The notes under the pieces were generated by a model. The model worked only from the letters and a program-made list of their open reading frames with translations. It had not been told where the DNA came from and ran no database searches. Below are positions 53,461 through 62,543 of a stretch of 64,000 nt of DNA, piece after piece. Every line of letters starts with the position of its first letter. Position 1 is the first letter of the stretch. The stretch comes from JAVVXB01 sp036651815 (lineage in GTDB: Bacteria > Bacillota > Clostridia > Christensenellales > CAG-138), in the NCBI GenBank assembly GCA_036651815.1, contig JAVVXB010000003.1, positions 50,542 through 114,541 of the forward strand, read 5' to 3'. The position numbers were made by a program, and so were the translations under genes.

Positions 53461-55872
53461 ATGATGAGCGAATTCTACGACTCACAGACAATCGAAGCAA
53501 AGTGGCAGAAAAAATGGGCGGATGAACATTGTTTTGAAGCAGAGGTTTCCCATAAAAAGCCGAAGTTTTTCGGGCTGATTGAGTTTCCCTATCCATCCGG
53601 CCAAGGCCTGCATGTGGGTCACCCGCGCCCGTTTACGGCGATGGACGTCATCGCAAGAAAACGCCGCATGGAAGGATACAATGTGCTTTTTCCCATTGGC
53701 TATGATGCATTCGGGCTGCCGACGGAAAACTATGCCATCAAAACCGGAATTCACCCTGCCAAAGTTACCCACGATAATATCCTGCGCTTTCGGGCACAGC
53801 TCCAGCGCTTGGGTTATTCCTTTGACTATTCGCGTGAGGTCAATACCTCCGATCCTGATTATTATAAATGGACGCAGTGGATCTTCCTCAAATTCTTCGA
53901 AAAGGGCTTGGCCTACAAGGCGGAAATCCCCATTAATTTTTGCACCTCCTGTAAGGTGGGGCTGGCCAACGAGGAGGTTGTGGATGGCGTGTGCGAACGC
54001 TGCGGCGGAGAAGTTGTCCGCATGGTGCGTAGCCAGTGGATGCTGAAGATTACGGAATATGCCCAGCGTCTTATTGACGACCTAGATGACGTAGATTATC
54101 TCGACAAAATCAAAACACAGCAAATCAACTGGATTGGGCGTAGCGAGGGCGCGGAGGTTTGGTTCCAACTGAAGGATTCGGACCAAAAACTGCAGGTTTA
54201 CACCACGCGGTGTGATACGCTCTTTGGCGCGACCTATATGGTCATTTCCCCGGAGCATCCCATGATTGAGACGCTCCAGGATCACATCCGGAATATGAAT
54301 GAAGTCCGCGCTTATCAAAAACAGGCGGCGGGCAAGAGCGATTTTGAGCGCGGTGAATTAGCCAAGGAGAAAACCGGCGTGGAATTGCTGGGCATAAAGG
54401 CAATCAATCCCGCCAATGGTAGCGAGATTTCCATCTGGATTTCCGATTATGTGCTGATGGGTTACGGCACCGGTGCCATCATGGCCGTGCCTGCCCACGA
54501 TGAGCGCGACTATGACTTTGCAAAGAAATTTAATCTGCCTATTTGCGAGGTGGTCGCCGGGGGAGATATCACCAAGCAGGCCTATACGGATTGTGAGCAT
54601 GGGAAGCTGGTGAACTCTGGTTTTCTCACCGGCATGGAGGTTTCCGAAGCCATTCCAACGATGATTCGCTGGCTTGAGGAGAAGGGCATCGGCAAGAAAA
54701 AGGTGAACTATAAGCTGCGGGACTGGGTCTTCTCGCGCCAGCGCTACTGGGGGGAGCCGATTCCACTGGTGCATTGCGACAAGTGCGGCTGGGTGCCGAT
54801 TCCCTACGATCAACTTCCGCTGACATTGCCCATGCTGGACGATTTTTCGCCAACTGATGATGGGAGTAGCTGCCTGGCACGCGCCGATGCGTGGCTGCAT
54901 ACCACCTGTCCCAAATGCGGAGGTCCCGCGTTGCGTGAAGCGGACACCATGCCCAACTGGGCAGGCTCAAGCTGGTACTACCTGCGTTATACGGACGCAC
55001 ACAACGCAGAGGCGTTGGCTTCCCGTGAGGCGTTGGATTACTGGATGCCCGTGGACTGGTACAACGGCGGCATGGAGCACACAACCTTGCACCTGCTCTA
55101 TTCCCGCTTCTGGCATAAGTTTCTATATGATATCGGGATTGTGCCGACCAAGGAACCCTATCAAAAGCGCACAAGCCACGGCATGGTACTGGGTGCCAAC
55201 GGAGAAAAAATGAGCAAATCCCGCGGCAATGTGGTCAATCCGGATGATTATATTCCGGATTACGGCGCGGATGCGTTTCGTATGTACATCATGTTCATGG
55301 GTGCATTTGACCAACCAATTCCCTGGAATGAGCAGGGAACCAAGGGCAGCCGCCGTTTTCTCGACCGTGTCTGGAGATTGCAGGATATCGTGGAAGGCGC
55401 GGGGGACACGGACGCGGAGATGCGCGGCAAGGTACACGCCTGCATCAAGAAGGTGGGCGAGGATATTGAGCGCATGAAATTCAATACCGCCATCGCGTCC
55501 ATGATGTCGCTGGTCAATGATTTTTACAGCAAGGGCAAGTTGACCCGCGATGAACTGCATACACTGCTCTGCCTGCTCAATCCATTTGCGCCGCATATAA
55601 CCGAGGAGATGAACGAAACCTTGGGCTACGAGCCGTTGCATCATGCAGCCTGGCCGAAGTTTGACGAGCGCGCGCTTGTTGCGGACACGGTGGAATATGG
55701 CGTTCAGATCAATGGCAGGGTGCGCACGCGCGTGGCGTTGGACGCAACCTTGGATGTGGCGGGCGTGCAGGCAGCGGTCATGATTCTGGATGATATCAAA
55801 CCCCTTCTTGACGGAAAGACCGTCAAGAAAGTCATTGTCGTAAAGAATATTGTCAATATCGTGGTTGCGTAA
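53461..55872 (+). CDS. leuS: Leucyl-tRNA synthetase
   Basis: 803 residues, bacterial LeuRS. The HIGH motif is HVGH (residue 51 on, in FPYPSGQGLHVGHPRP), KMSKS is at 583-587, and the CP1 editing domain is present (GYGTGAIMAVPAHDERD). Two Cys pairs (CTSC/CERC) form a zinc site in the CP1 region, and a second set (CDKC/CPKC) lies in the ZN-1 region. It charges tRNA-Leu. The ATG at 53461 has the SD GGAGG six bases upstream. Single-gene transcription unit without a T-box. Confidence 0.98.
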   Translation: MMSEFYDSQTIEAKWQKKWADEHCFEAEVSHKKPKFFGLIEFPYPSGQGLHVGHPRPFTAMDVIARKRRMEGYNVLFPIGYDAFGLPTENYAIKTGIHPAKVTHDNILRFRAQLQRLGYSFDYSREVNTSDPDYYKWTQWIFLKFFEKGLAYKAEIPINFCTSCKVGLANEEVVDGVCERCGGEVVRMVRSQWMLKITEYAQRLIDDLDDVDYLDKIKTQQINWIGRSEGAEVWFQLKDSDQKLQVYTTRCDTLFGATYMVISPEHPMIETLQDHIRNMNEVRAYQKQAAGKSDFERGELAKEKTGVELLGIKAINPANGSEISIWISDYVLMGYGTGAIMAVPAHDERDYDFAKKFNLPICEVVAGGDITKQAYTDCEHGKLVNSGFLTGMEVSEAIPTMIRWLEEKGIGKKKVNYKLRDWVFSRQRYWGEPIPLVHCDKCGWVPIPYDQLPLTLPMLDDFSPTDDGSSCLARADAWLHTTCPKCGGPALREADTMPNWAGSSWYYLRYTDAHNAEALASREALDYWMPVDWYNGGMEHTTLHLLYSRFWHKFLYDIGIVPTKEPYQKRTSHGMVLGANGEKMSKSRGNVVNPDDYIPDYGADAFRMYIMFMGAFDQPIPWNEQGTKGSRRFLDRVWRLQDIVEGAGDTDAEMRGKVHACIKKVGEDIERMKFNTAIASMMSLVNDFYSKGKLTRDELHTLLCLLNPFAPHITEEMNETLGYEPLHHAAWPKFDERALVADTVEYGVQINGRVRTRVALDATLDVAGVQAAVMILDDIKPLLDGKTVKKVIVVKNIVNIVVA

Positions 55873-55974
55873 TGCGGCCTTTTCCAACGGACATACAATC
55901 GGCAGATGGACGCTGCGGCAAGTCCGCACAGCAGCGTCAGCATAGCTGTTTGCCTACAAGATCGAGGATGGAAC

Positions 55975-57027
55975 ATGACGAAACGAGCTGTAATTCTGCT
56001 CACAGCGCTGCTGGCGGTGCTGGCTACGAGCTACGTACCCAAGGTTAAACAAGCGTCTGCTCTGGGTAGCGGAACGGGCTATATGAAGCAAGCTGGTGCA
56101 ATGACTGTTGCTGCCGACGGAGAAGCTGCTCCAACCGGGACATCGTCTTTATGCTCTACGCCGAAGCCAGCCGCTGATTCCGAACCGGCACCGGCGTCCA
56201 CGCCGTTTACAATTGCTTGGTTTCCGGATACGCAGGCCAGCGCATATCACGAGCCGAAAGCACTTACCGCCATGGGCAAGTGGGTGGCCGATCATCGGGA
56301 CAGTGATGATATCGTCTATGTTCTGCATACGGGCGATCTCGTGGACAATGGGTTCAAGGAGTGGCAGTGGAAAAACTTTGAACTCGCGTATGACCAATTT
56401 GATGGGGAGGTTCCATTCTTTCCCATTGCGGGCAACCATGATCTTGGGGTTAAGCTGCGCAATTGGGACGGGTACCTGGCTCGCCCGTATGTGAAGGACG
56501 CTGTGCCTTCCGAGCAGCAGTTTGCAGGTGGGAAAGCGACTTATATGACTTTCAACGCAGGTGGAACGGACTTCCTTGTGGTGGGTGTTGGACATAGCGC
56601 GGAGAAGGAATCCGCAGAATGGGTGCGGGATGTATTTGCAAAGTTCCCCGATCATTATGGTATTCTCATGATGCACGGGTATATTCATCCCCCGGATAAC
56701 GAGCTGTATGAAAACGGTCCGTTTATGTATGAAAATGTAGTGTCAAAATGTCCCAACCTCTATATGACGCTCAGTGGCCACTTCCGTGGTTCGGCCTACC
56801 GCCTGTATTCGTTTGACGACGACGGGGACGGGGCGGCGACACGCGAGGTTCATACGATCATGTGCAATTATCAAGGCTACGAATATAACGGCGGCCAGAT
56901 TCGTCTGCTTATATTTGATCCTGCCGATCGCAGTCTTACGGTGGATACCTTCTCAACGTTGACGGGTCATCCGATGCGGGACGAGACGATGAAAAAACCA
57001 ATCTACCGTCTTGAAAACGTGTTTTGA
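55975..57027 (+). CDS. Secreted calcineurin-like metallophosphoesterase
   Basis: 350 residues. A signal peptide (VILLTALLAVLATSYV), a low-complexity linker, then the phosphoesterase: WFPDTQ, HTGDLVDNG, AGNHD, MMHGYIH and SGHFRGS supply the dimetal ligands. Like the enzyme at 48247-49527 it uses DxQ in the first motif. Substrate unknown; extracellular nucleotides, phospholipids or wall phosphate esters are possible. The ATG at 55975 has the SD GAGGATGG. It is convergent with the LCP gene. Confidence 0.88.
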   Translation: MTKRAVILLTALLAVLATSYVPKVKQASALGSGTGYMKQAGAMTVAADGEAAPTGTSSLCSTPKPAADSEPAPASTPFTIAWFPDTQASAYHEPKALTAMGKWVADHRDSDDIVYVLHTGDLVDNGFKEWQWKNFELAYDQFDGEVPFFPIAGNHDLGVKLRNWDGYLARPYVKDAVPSEQQFAGGKATYMTFNAGGTDFLVVGVGHSAEKESAEWVRDVFAKFPDHYGILMMHGYIHPPDNELYENGPFMYENVVSKCPNLYMTLSGHFRGSAYRLYSFDDDGDGAATREVHTIMCNYQGYEYNGGQIRLLIFDPADRSLTVDTFSTLTGHPMRDETMKKPIYRLENVF

Positions 57028-57044
57028 TAACAACCGCCGCAAAA

Positions 57045-58373
57045 TCATTTTATAAGGGTATAAAATGCTTCTGGGACTCCGCTATCGATCTGATTATCAT
57101 GTAAAACGGCGGCGACATCCACCATATAAATGCCGCGTAGTCGGTTGATTTCCGTCTCTGATGCACCTTCGTCGATGGCGGTTTGCAGAATATTTGCGCT
57201 GGCACGGGCCTCCTCAAGTAACTTGGCGCTGTAGGAGCCTGTGGTATCCGCTGGCAACGTCAGCATGGCGGCTACGATTTCCAGCTGCTCTGCCGCCTTT
57301 TTGGCCTCGGCTGCAGCCTTGTCCCTTTTAACCGTTGCCAAATCGTATTTTTTGTCCCGTTTCACGGTAATGCCGAATTCATTCATCACCAACTTTGCAA
57401 GTTCCTTATTGCGTAATACATAGTAAGAGGCATGATATACGTTGCTCACGTATTCGCCGGCCAAAGTCGTACGTTTAAAGCTTGTGTCGTTGAGATTGAG
57501 CGCAAAGGTAGCCAGTGCCGCAATTTGCGCCGCATTGAGATTGGTATAGATATCGTCCTGCATGGAAGCATAGAGCTGCGGCAGCAGCGTTAGTCGGTTC
57601 TGACGCTGTAATTGATTAAACACGGCCAACAGCATGCGCTGCTGGCGATCGTTGCGGCCGAGATCGGTCGAGATTCCCTTGCGCGCACGGCAATAATCCA
57701 ATACTTGCTGCCCTGTTAGATGCTGATAGCCCGGCTCCAGAACGCGTCCATTGAGCTTTATGGTCAAATCCACATCGTAATCCACGCCGCCCATGGTATC
57801 GACAAGCGATTTTAACCCTTCCATATTCACGCCGGCATAGTAAGTTACCGGCACGCCGAAGAGCAGTTCCACGGTCTTGGTGGCGTAGGTAAAGCCGTCG
57901 CCCTCGACAGCACCGCCCTTGGCAAATGCTGCGTTGATCTTCCATCGACCCCGGGTATTGTAGATTTGGGCATAGGTATCCCGTGGTATGGAGATGAGGT
58001 GGACGCTTTTATCTGCAAAATTGACTGCGCACAGCAACAGCACATCCGAGCGATAGTTATTTTTTTTGTTGCGGTAGACGATGCTGCCCTCCTCCTCGCG
58101 TTCCGGGCTTTGGTCGAATCCAATGAGCAGGATATTGACGCGGTCTTTCATAAAATTCGTATCCGCTTGCATCATCAAGGCTTCCTCCGGCGAAAGCGTC
58201 GGTGTAGGTGTGGCAGCGGCAACGGCCTTGGTTGCGCGGGGCTTGGGCGACGGGGTACTCTGCACTTCAAATGCACGCACCGGGTCGTAATTGACGATAT
58301 ACAACGTTTGCAGTACCCATGCACAGGCCAGCGTACCGAAAACGCACGCGAGCATGATCCAGATTTTGCGCAA
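57045..58373 (-). CDS. LytR-CpsA-Psr (LCP) wall-polymer ligase
   Basis: 442 residues. A membrane helix (IMLACVFGTLACAWVLQTLYIV) and a Pro/Thr linker precede the LCP domain: VNILLIGFDQ, RSDVLLLCAVNF, LISIPRDTYAQI, KINAAFAKGG, VDTMGGVDYDV and YCRARKGISTDLGRNDRQQRML. Arg and Asp residues in these blocks bind the pyrophosphate of the polyprenyl carrier. LCP enzymes attach anionic polymers or glycans to peptidoglycan. A long Lys/Ala-rich C-terminal extension follows. The TTG at 58373 is chosen because GGAGGTG lies six bases upstream; the in-frame ATG at 58388 sits on that SD, within a hairpin. Confidence 0.9.
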   Translation of the reverse strand: MRKIWIMLACVFGTLACAWVLQTLYIVNYDPVRAFEVQSTPSPKPRATKAVAAATPTPTLSPEEALMMQADTNFMKDRVNILLIGFDQSPEREEEGSIVYRNKKNNYRSDVLLLCAVNFADKSVHLISIPRDTYAQIYNTRGRWKINAAFAKGGAVEGDGFTYATKTVELLFGVPVTYYAGVNMEGLKSLVDTMGGVDYDVDLTIKLNGRVLEPGYQHLTGQQVLDYCRARKGISTDLGRNDRQQRMLLAVFNQLQRQNRLTLLPQLYASMQDDIYTNLNAAQIAALATFALNLNDTSFKRTTLAGEYVSNVYHASYYVLRNKELAKLVMNEFGITVKRDKKYDLATVKRDKAAAEAKKAAEQLEIVAAMLTLPADTTGSYSAKLLEEARASANILQTAIDEGASETEINRLRGIYMVDVAAVLHDNQIDSGVPEAFYTLIK

Positions 58374-58380
58374 AAACAAC

Positions 58381-58410
58381 ACCTCCATGCGATCAGAGTC
58401 GCATGGAGGT
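58381..58410 (-). promoter_or_regulatory. Hairpin masking the LCP gene's Shine-Dalgarno sequence
   Basis: ACCTCCATGCGA and TCGCATGGAGGT form a perfect 12-bp inverted repeat with a 6-nt loop. In the mRNA the 3' arm contains GGAGGT, the SD of the TTG start, and the 5' arm is its exact complement. GTTGTTTTTG follows, so it may also act as a terminator/attenuator. Confidence 0.85.
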
Positions 58411-58728
58411 AGTTTGCGGGTGATGGGGATGCATTATTCTTTTCTGTGCGCAATTGCTTTTTGCGGCAGTAAACTTTTTATGGTGAACTGATTTCGCTTG
58501 GGTACATTTCTTAGTTTACCGGCAAGCGGTTAGGGTGTCGTCTTGGCCATTTCTGCGATTAAATGCAAGATTCTGTTCCGGAAATCAGCAAGTTTTCCGC
58601 TAAACCGAATAAAACTCATTCGAAGTCGAAAACTTCGATTTTTAAAACCCGCCCTAGCACCGCAAGAATCAAGTCTCTTGCATGAAAAAAACGATCTGTT
58701 ACGACAAAAAAACGGTGAAACTGGGTGA
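58411..58728. other. Intergenic region between ribU and the LCP gene
   Basis: No gene. A hairpin TCGAAG/CTTCGA (58620-58638) followed by TTTTT on the plus strand looks like a weak terminator, but no plus-strand gene precedes it. No strong minus-strand promoter for the LCP gene was recognised. Confidence 0.45.
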
Positions 58729-59295
58729 TCAAACGGCTGATTTCACAATTTCTATTTTCAGCACTTTCCCGATACTCTTATACAGCAACAGCGTAATGAT
58801 CGCGTTGCCAAAAGCTTTGATGGCGTTGAATGGAACAATCACTGGCAGCATCATCGACCAGATGATGTCCATGGGGCGTCCAATAAATAAGCCGGTGAAA
58901 ACCAGATTGAGCGGAACCATCAACGCAACCATTGTCAGTGCGCCGCACGTAAGTGCCAGCAACGCGCCTTTGAAGGTGTGAAAACTTTGGCGTTGATAGA
59001 TCAATCCCGCAACGATCACAAAGCCGCCCGTTGCCAACAGGTGCATCAGAATGCCGATGATATTGCTTCCGGCGCTGACCGTCACTCCCTGCAAAATGCA
59101 AACCACGGATGTGAGCAGCAGCCCCCACCAAGGACCGTACAGAAACGTGCCGATTAAGATTGGTACATCGGCCATGTCATATTCCAAAAACGGAGCCGCC
59201 GGGAATATTGGGAAATGAACCAACACTGCCAGAATAATGGACATTGCCGCCAGTAACCCAAGCTTCACCATCCGGTCTAACCCTTGTTTTCGCAT
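58729..59295 (-). CDS. ribU: Riboflavin ECF transporter substrate-binding subunit RibU
   Basis: 188 residues, six membrane segments. The FMN riboswitch upstream and the family-like N-terminal region (LAVLVHFPIFPAAPFLEYDMADVPILIGTFLYGPWWG) identify an S-component for riboflavin. It works with a separately encoded EcfA/A'/T module that is not in the window. ATG 59295 is chosen for its SD GGGAGGATT; the ATG at 59313 lies upstream of that SD. Confidence 0.94.
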   Translation of the reverse strand: MRKQGLDRMVKLGLLAAMSIILAVLVHFPIFPAAPFLEYDMADVPILIGTFLYGPWWGLLLTSVVCILQGVTVSAGSNIIGILMHLLATGGFVIVAGLIYQRQSFHTFKGALLALTCGALTMVALMVPLNLVFTGLFIGRPMDIIWSMMLPVIVPFNAIKAFGNAIITLLLYKSIGKVLKIEIVKSAV

Positions 59296-59310
59296 AATTA
59301 ATCCTCCCAT

Positions 59311-59346
59311 CAAAATAAAAAAATCCCTGCATTTTCAAATGCAGGG
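59311..59346 (-). terminator. Riboswitch-controlled terminator before ribU
   Basis: Minus strand CCCTGCATTT...AAATGCAGGG followed by ATTTTTTTATTTT. It lies between the FMN aptamer and the ribU SD, indicating control by transcription attenuation. Confidence 0.9.
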
Positions 59347-59374
59347 CGAACGCATCAAAATGGTAATGCGTGGT

Positions 59375-59511
59375 TTCTTTCTTCCGGACTATACCGTCGG
59401 CACCGGAATCTCACCGGTTCTGTCACGCAACGGATTGCGAAACTCGCGGACTTGTCGGCGCACTTTTAAGCGCTGCATTACCGCCGGTGGGGACTTACAC
59501 CCCGCCCTGAA
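59375..59511 (-). promoter_or_regulatory. FMN riboswitch (RFN element)
   Basis: Conserved RFN pieces read in order on the minus strand: AGGGCGGGGTG, GTCCCCACCGGCGGTAAT, AGTCCGCGAG, GAACCGGTGAGATTCCGG, and TGCCGACGGTATAGTCCGG. FMN binding would favour the downstream terminator and stop ribU transcription. Confidence 0.97.
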
Positions 59512-59514
59512 ACG

Positions 59515-59520
59515 ATTATA
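59515..59520 (-). promoter_or_regulatory. -10 of the ribU transcript
   Basis: Minus strand TATAAT at 59520-59515, placing the start at about 59508, at the beginning of the aptamer. No convincing -35 at standard spacing. Confidence 0.5.
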
Positions 59521-59604
59521 CTGTAACACAGACAATTCAAGTTTGCAAGATTGTTTTTGTGATATGTTTCCATTTTTCGTGCATTGCCAGACCCGTTTCC
59601 TTGC

Positions 59605-59633
59605 TTGAAACATCAACGGGATTGTGGGATAAT
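59605..59633 (+). promoter_or_regulatory. Promoter of the PIG-L gene
   Basis: TTGAAA (59605-59610), 17-bp spacer, GATAAT (59628-59633). Predicted start at 59640, a leader of only about 16 nt that holds the SD GGAGG. Confidence 0.65.
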
Positions 59634-59655
59634 AAATACACGTATGGAGGAAAAT

Positions 59656-60927
59656 ATGCACGTAAGAGAAAAACGGCTGCGTATGGTCTGCTTGGTGTCC
59701 ATCAGTCTGTTTCTATTGCCGGGAAAAGCCCGTGCTGCAGCCCCGACTTCTACACCGCATCCATCTCCGACACCCAATCTCACGTGGGCATGTACGCTGA
59801 CAAGTACCAATGAACGAGATGACGTCCATGTTCTGACGGATGGCAATCCAAATACCTATCTGCTGCTGACCGCCGGGAACAGCGTGACGCTTCGCTGGGG
59901 AACGGAACAGGTGTTGGAAACGGTGCTGATTGATTGGAAAACGCTGAACGGAACTTATACGGTCACATTTTTCGGTGCATCTGGCAAAACGTTGCAAACG
60001 GATTGCTATGGAAAACGGGATATGACCTGTCTCATCCCGATTGCACCGGGCAGTACCTCGGTTACGATTACAGCCAATCAGGTTTCCCGTCTCGATTCTC
60101 TGCAAGCCTGCGACGGAAACACCGTCGTACCAGAGCATCTGCATCCGTGGAAAAGACCGCTGCAAAAAGCGGATCTGTTGATTGTTTCCGCTCATCCTGA
60201 TGATGAAATCGTTATGTTTGGGGGTCTTATTCCCACCTATGCGGGACAACGGGGATATGCGACGCAGGTTGTATACATGACCATGCATAGCATTGTCCGT
60301 TACCGGGAGGCGCATGAAGGCTTGTGGCTGATGCACGTGGAGCATGCGCCGGTGATCGGTCCATTTGTGGATGAAAAAGACTGTCCGGCTTGGCGGTATC
60401 GCAGCATGTGGGACGGCAAGGATGCAGTGGTGGGTTATTTGGTCGAGCAGTTGCGGCGTTTTCGGCCGCTTGTGGTGGTTTCCCATGATCTGCTGGGAGA
60501 ATATGGACATGGAGCGCATAGGGTGACCGCAGAGAGTGTGCTTTGTGCAGTTGAGGTCGCGGGGGACCCGACCCAATATCCGGAGAGCGCTGGCATATAT
60601 GGTGCGTGGCAGGTACAGAAACTGTATCTGCATCTGTATCCGGAGCATCCGATTCAATTGAATTTTGATCAACCCCTGTCAGCGTTTGAAGGGAAAACAG
60701 CCATGGATATTGCCGTTGAAGCTTTTGGCTGCCACAAATCACAGCGGCCTGTCTGGCTGACGCATTTACGCAACCGTACCTATGATTGCAGTCTGTACGG
60801 ACTCGCCTATAGCGCAGTCGGAGCGGACGTGAACAAGGACGATCTATTTGAGAACATTCCGGAGTACGCGTGTACCATGTATGCGCAGGACGGAACAATC
60901 CAATCTACCGATAACAAGAAAGGATGA
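59656..60927 (+). CDS. Secreted PIG-L/LmbE-family deacetylase
   Basis: 423 residues. A signal peptide (RLRMVCLVSISLFLLPGKARA), a beta-rich N-terminal module (about 45-150, DDVHVLTDGNPNTYLLL) resembling a discoidin/NPCBM-type carbohydrate-binding domain, and a PIG-L domain from about 175 with the zinc motif IVSAHPDDEIVMFGG and a later HGAHRVTAE. PIG-L enzymes N-deacetylate GlcNAc-type sugars. Outside the cell the target may be a wall or host glycan (inference). ATG 59656 follows SD GGAGG. The stop overlaps the region just before glpK. Confidence 0.85.
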   Translation: MHVREKRLRMVCLVSISLFLLPGKARAAAPTSTPHPSPTPNLTWACTLTSTNERDDVHVLTDGNPNTYLLLTAGNSVTLRWGTEQVLETVLIDWKTLNGTYTVTFFGASGKTLQTDCYGKRDMTCLIPIAPGSTSVTITANQVSRLDSLQACDGNTVVPEHLHPWKRPLQKADLLIVSAHPDDEIVMFGGLIPTYAGQRGYATQVVYMTMHSIVRYREAHEGLWLMHVEHAPVIGPFVDEKDCPAWRYRSMWDGKDAVVGYLVEQLRRFRPLVVVSHDLLGEYGHGAHRVTAESVLCAVEVAGDPTQYPESAGIYGAWQVQKLYLHLYPEHPIQLNFDQPLSAFEGKTAMDIAVEAFGCHKSQRPVWLTHLRNRTYDCSLYGLAYSAVGADVNKDDLFENIPEYACTMYAQDGTIQSTDNKKG

Positions 60928-60932
60928 CTGCC

Positions 60933-62432
60933 ATGCAACGTTATCTGCTTGCGCTCGATCAGGGCACGACAAGCTCACGGGCAATTTTATTCGATGTGGA
61001 TGGGCACATCGTGAGCAGCGCCCAGTACGAATTCCGACAGATTTATCCACAGGCTGGCTATGTCGAACACGACCCGTTCGATATTCTGGAGACACAGAAG
61101 CAGGCCGTGGCCGATGTGCTGAAGCTTGCCAATGTTCAGCCCGGCGAGGTGGCTGCCATCGGTGTCACCAACCAGCGGGAAACCACGATCGTTTGGGATA
61201 AGACCACCGGAAAACCCGTCTATAACGCGATTGTGTGGCAATGCCGCCGTACCGCACCGCTGTGTGAGGAATTGATTCAGGAAGGGCTTAACGACCATGT
61301 GCAGCGCACGACCGGACTTTTGATTGATGCGTATTTTTCCGCAACAAAGATCCGGTATATCCTCGACCATATCAAAAACGGACAGAAACGGGCGGAGAAT
61401 GGTGAGCTACTCTTTGGCACGGTGGATACCTGGCTTATTTGGAACATGACGGGGGAGCATGCGACCGATTATTCAAACGCTTCTCGCACCATGCTCTTTG
61501 ATATCCACACACTGAACTGGGACGCCACGCTGCTCAACCGTTTGAACATTCCCCGCTGCATGCTGCCGCGCGTGCTGCCGTCGAGCCATATCTACGGAAC
61601 TGTCCGCGCGCATATACTCGGGCTTGAGGTGCTTGGCGGTGTTCCCGTAGCAGGGGCTGCGGGAGATCAGCAGGCCGCGCTGTTTGGCCAGGCATGCTTT
61701 GAAGTGGGGATGGCTAAGTGTACTTATGGCACGGGCGGTTTCTTGATGATGCATACGGGTGAAAGGCCGATCATGAGCAAAAACCGTTTGCTGACCACGA
61801 TTGCCTGGGGTGTTGGCGGAAAGGTGCATTATGCGTTGGAGGGCAGCATTTTCAATGCCGGTAGCTCCATCAAGTGGTTACGGGATGACATGGGACTAAT
61901 TTCCAGCGCCCGTGAGATTGATACGCTGGCGGAATCTGTACCGGATGCGGGTGGAGCCTATTTTGTTTCTGCGTTCACCGGTCTTGGCGCGCCCCATTGG
62001 GATATGTATGCACGCGGCGCGTTTGTAGGGTTGACACGGGCTACCACACGTGCACATTTTGCGCGCGCGGTGCTGGAGGGCATTACCTATCAGGTCAGCG
62101 ACCTTGCTGAAACCATGATTCGGGATGCGGCACTGCCGCTTTCTGAAATTCGCGTGGATGGAGGCGCATCGGTTTCCAATGTGATGATGCAGTTTCAGGC
62201 AGATATTCTAAAGACACCCGTGAACCGACCCAGATGCGTTGAATCTACGGCGTTGGGTGCGGCCTGTCTTGCGGGACTTGCTGTTGGGATCTATCGAAAA
62301 GAGGAGGACATTGCGGCGCACTGGCAGAGCGAACAGGTGTTTATGCCCACCATGGATGAGCAGGAGCGGATCAAACGGCTTTCGGGTTGGCAGCGCGCGG
62401 TGACCCGTGCGTTGGACTGGGCGCAAAAATAG
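60933..62432 (+). CDS. glpK: Glycerol kinase
   Basis: 499 residues. The FGGY family start LLALDQGTTSSRAILFD is clear, with FDILETQKQ, CRRTAPLCEEL, GAAGDQQAALFGQ and the C-terminal DGGASVSNVMMQFQADIL. It makes glycerol-3-phosphate from glycerol and ATP. ATG 60933 is chosen for the SD AAAGGATGA eight bases upstream; the ATG at 60924 touches that SD. It follows the PIG-L gene by five bases, so the two are co-transcribed. No glpF or glpD is adjacent. Confidence 0.96.
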   Translation: MQRYLLALDQGTTSSRAILFDVDGHIVSSAQYEFRQIYPQAGYVEHDPFDILETQKQAVADVLKLANVQPGEVAAIGVTNQRETTIVWDKTTGKPVYNAIVWQCRRTAPLCEELIQEGLNDHVQRTTGLLIDAYFSATKIRYILDHIKNGQKRAENGELLFGTVDTWLIWNMTGEHATDYSNASRTMLFDIHTLNWDATLLNRLNIPRCMLPRVLPSSHIYGTVRAHILGLEVLGGVPVAGAAGDQQAALFGQACFEVGMAKCTYGTGGFLMMHTGERPIMSKNRLLTTIAWGVGGKVHYALEGSIFNAGSSIKWLRDDMGLISSAREIDTLAESVPDAGGAYFVSAFTGLGAPHWDMYARGAFVGLTRATTRAHFARAVLEGITYQVSDLAETMIRDAALPLSEIRVDGGASVSNVMMQFQADILKTPVNRPRCVESTALGAACLAGLAVGIYRKEEDIAAHWQSEQVFMPTMDEQERIKRLSGWQRAVTRALDWAQK

Positions 62433-62543
62433 CATTCGATTTTCCAACGAGGCTATTCGGAAAAGAAATTGAGTAATGGCAGGCATGCGGCTTGCGGGTA
62501 AAATAAGTGCAACGATACGGAAATGAAGAGGAGAAAGATTGTT

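Noticed and set aside
58620..58643. Plus-strand hairpin with T-run as evidence for a plus-strand gene
   Set aside because: The only upstream plus-strand frame (58543 on) has no SD or motif; the hairpin alone is not enough.
59713..60672. 319-codon minus-strand frame opposite the PIG-L gene
   Set aside because: The plus strand has signal peptide, zinc motif and SD; the antisense frame shows none.
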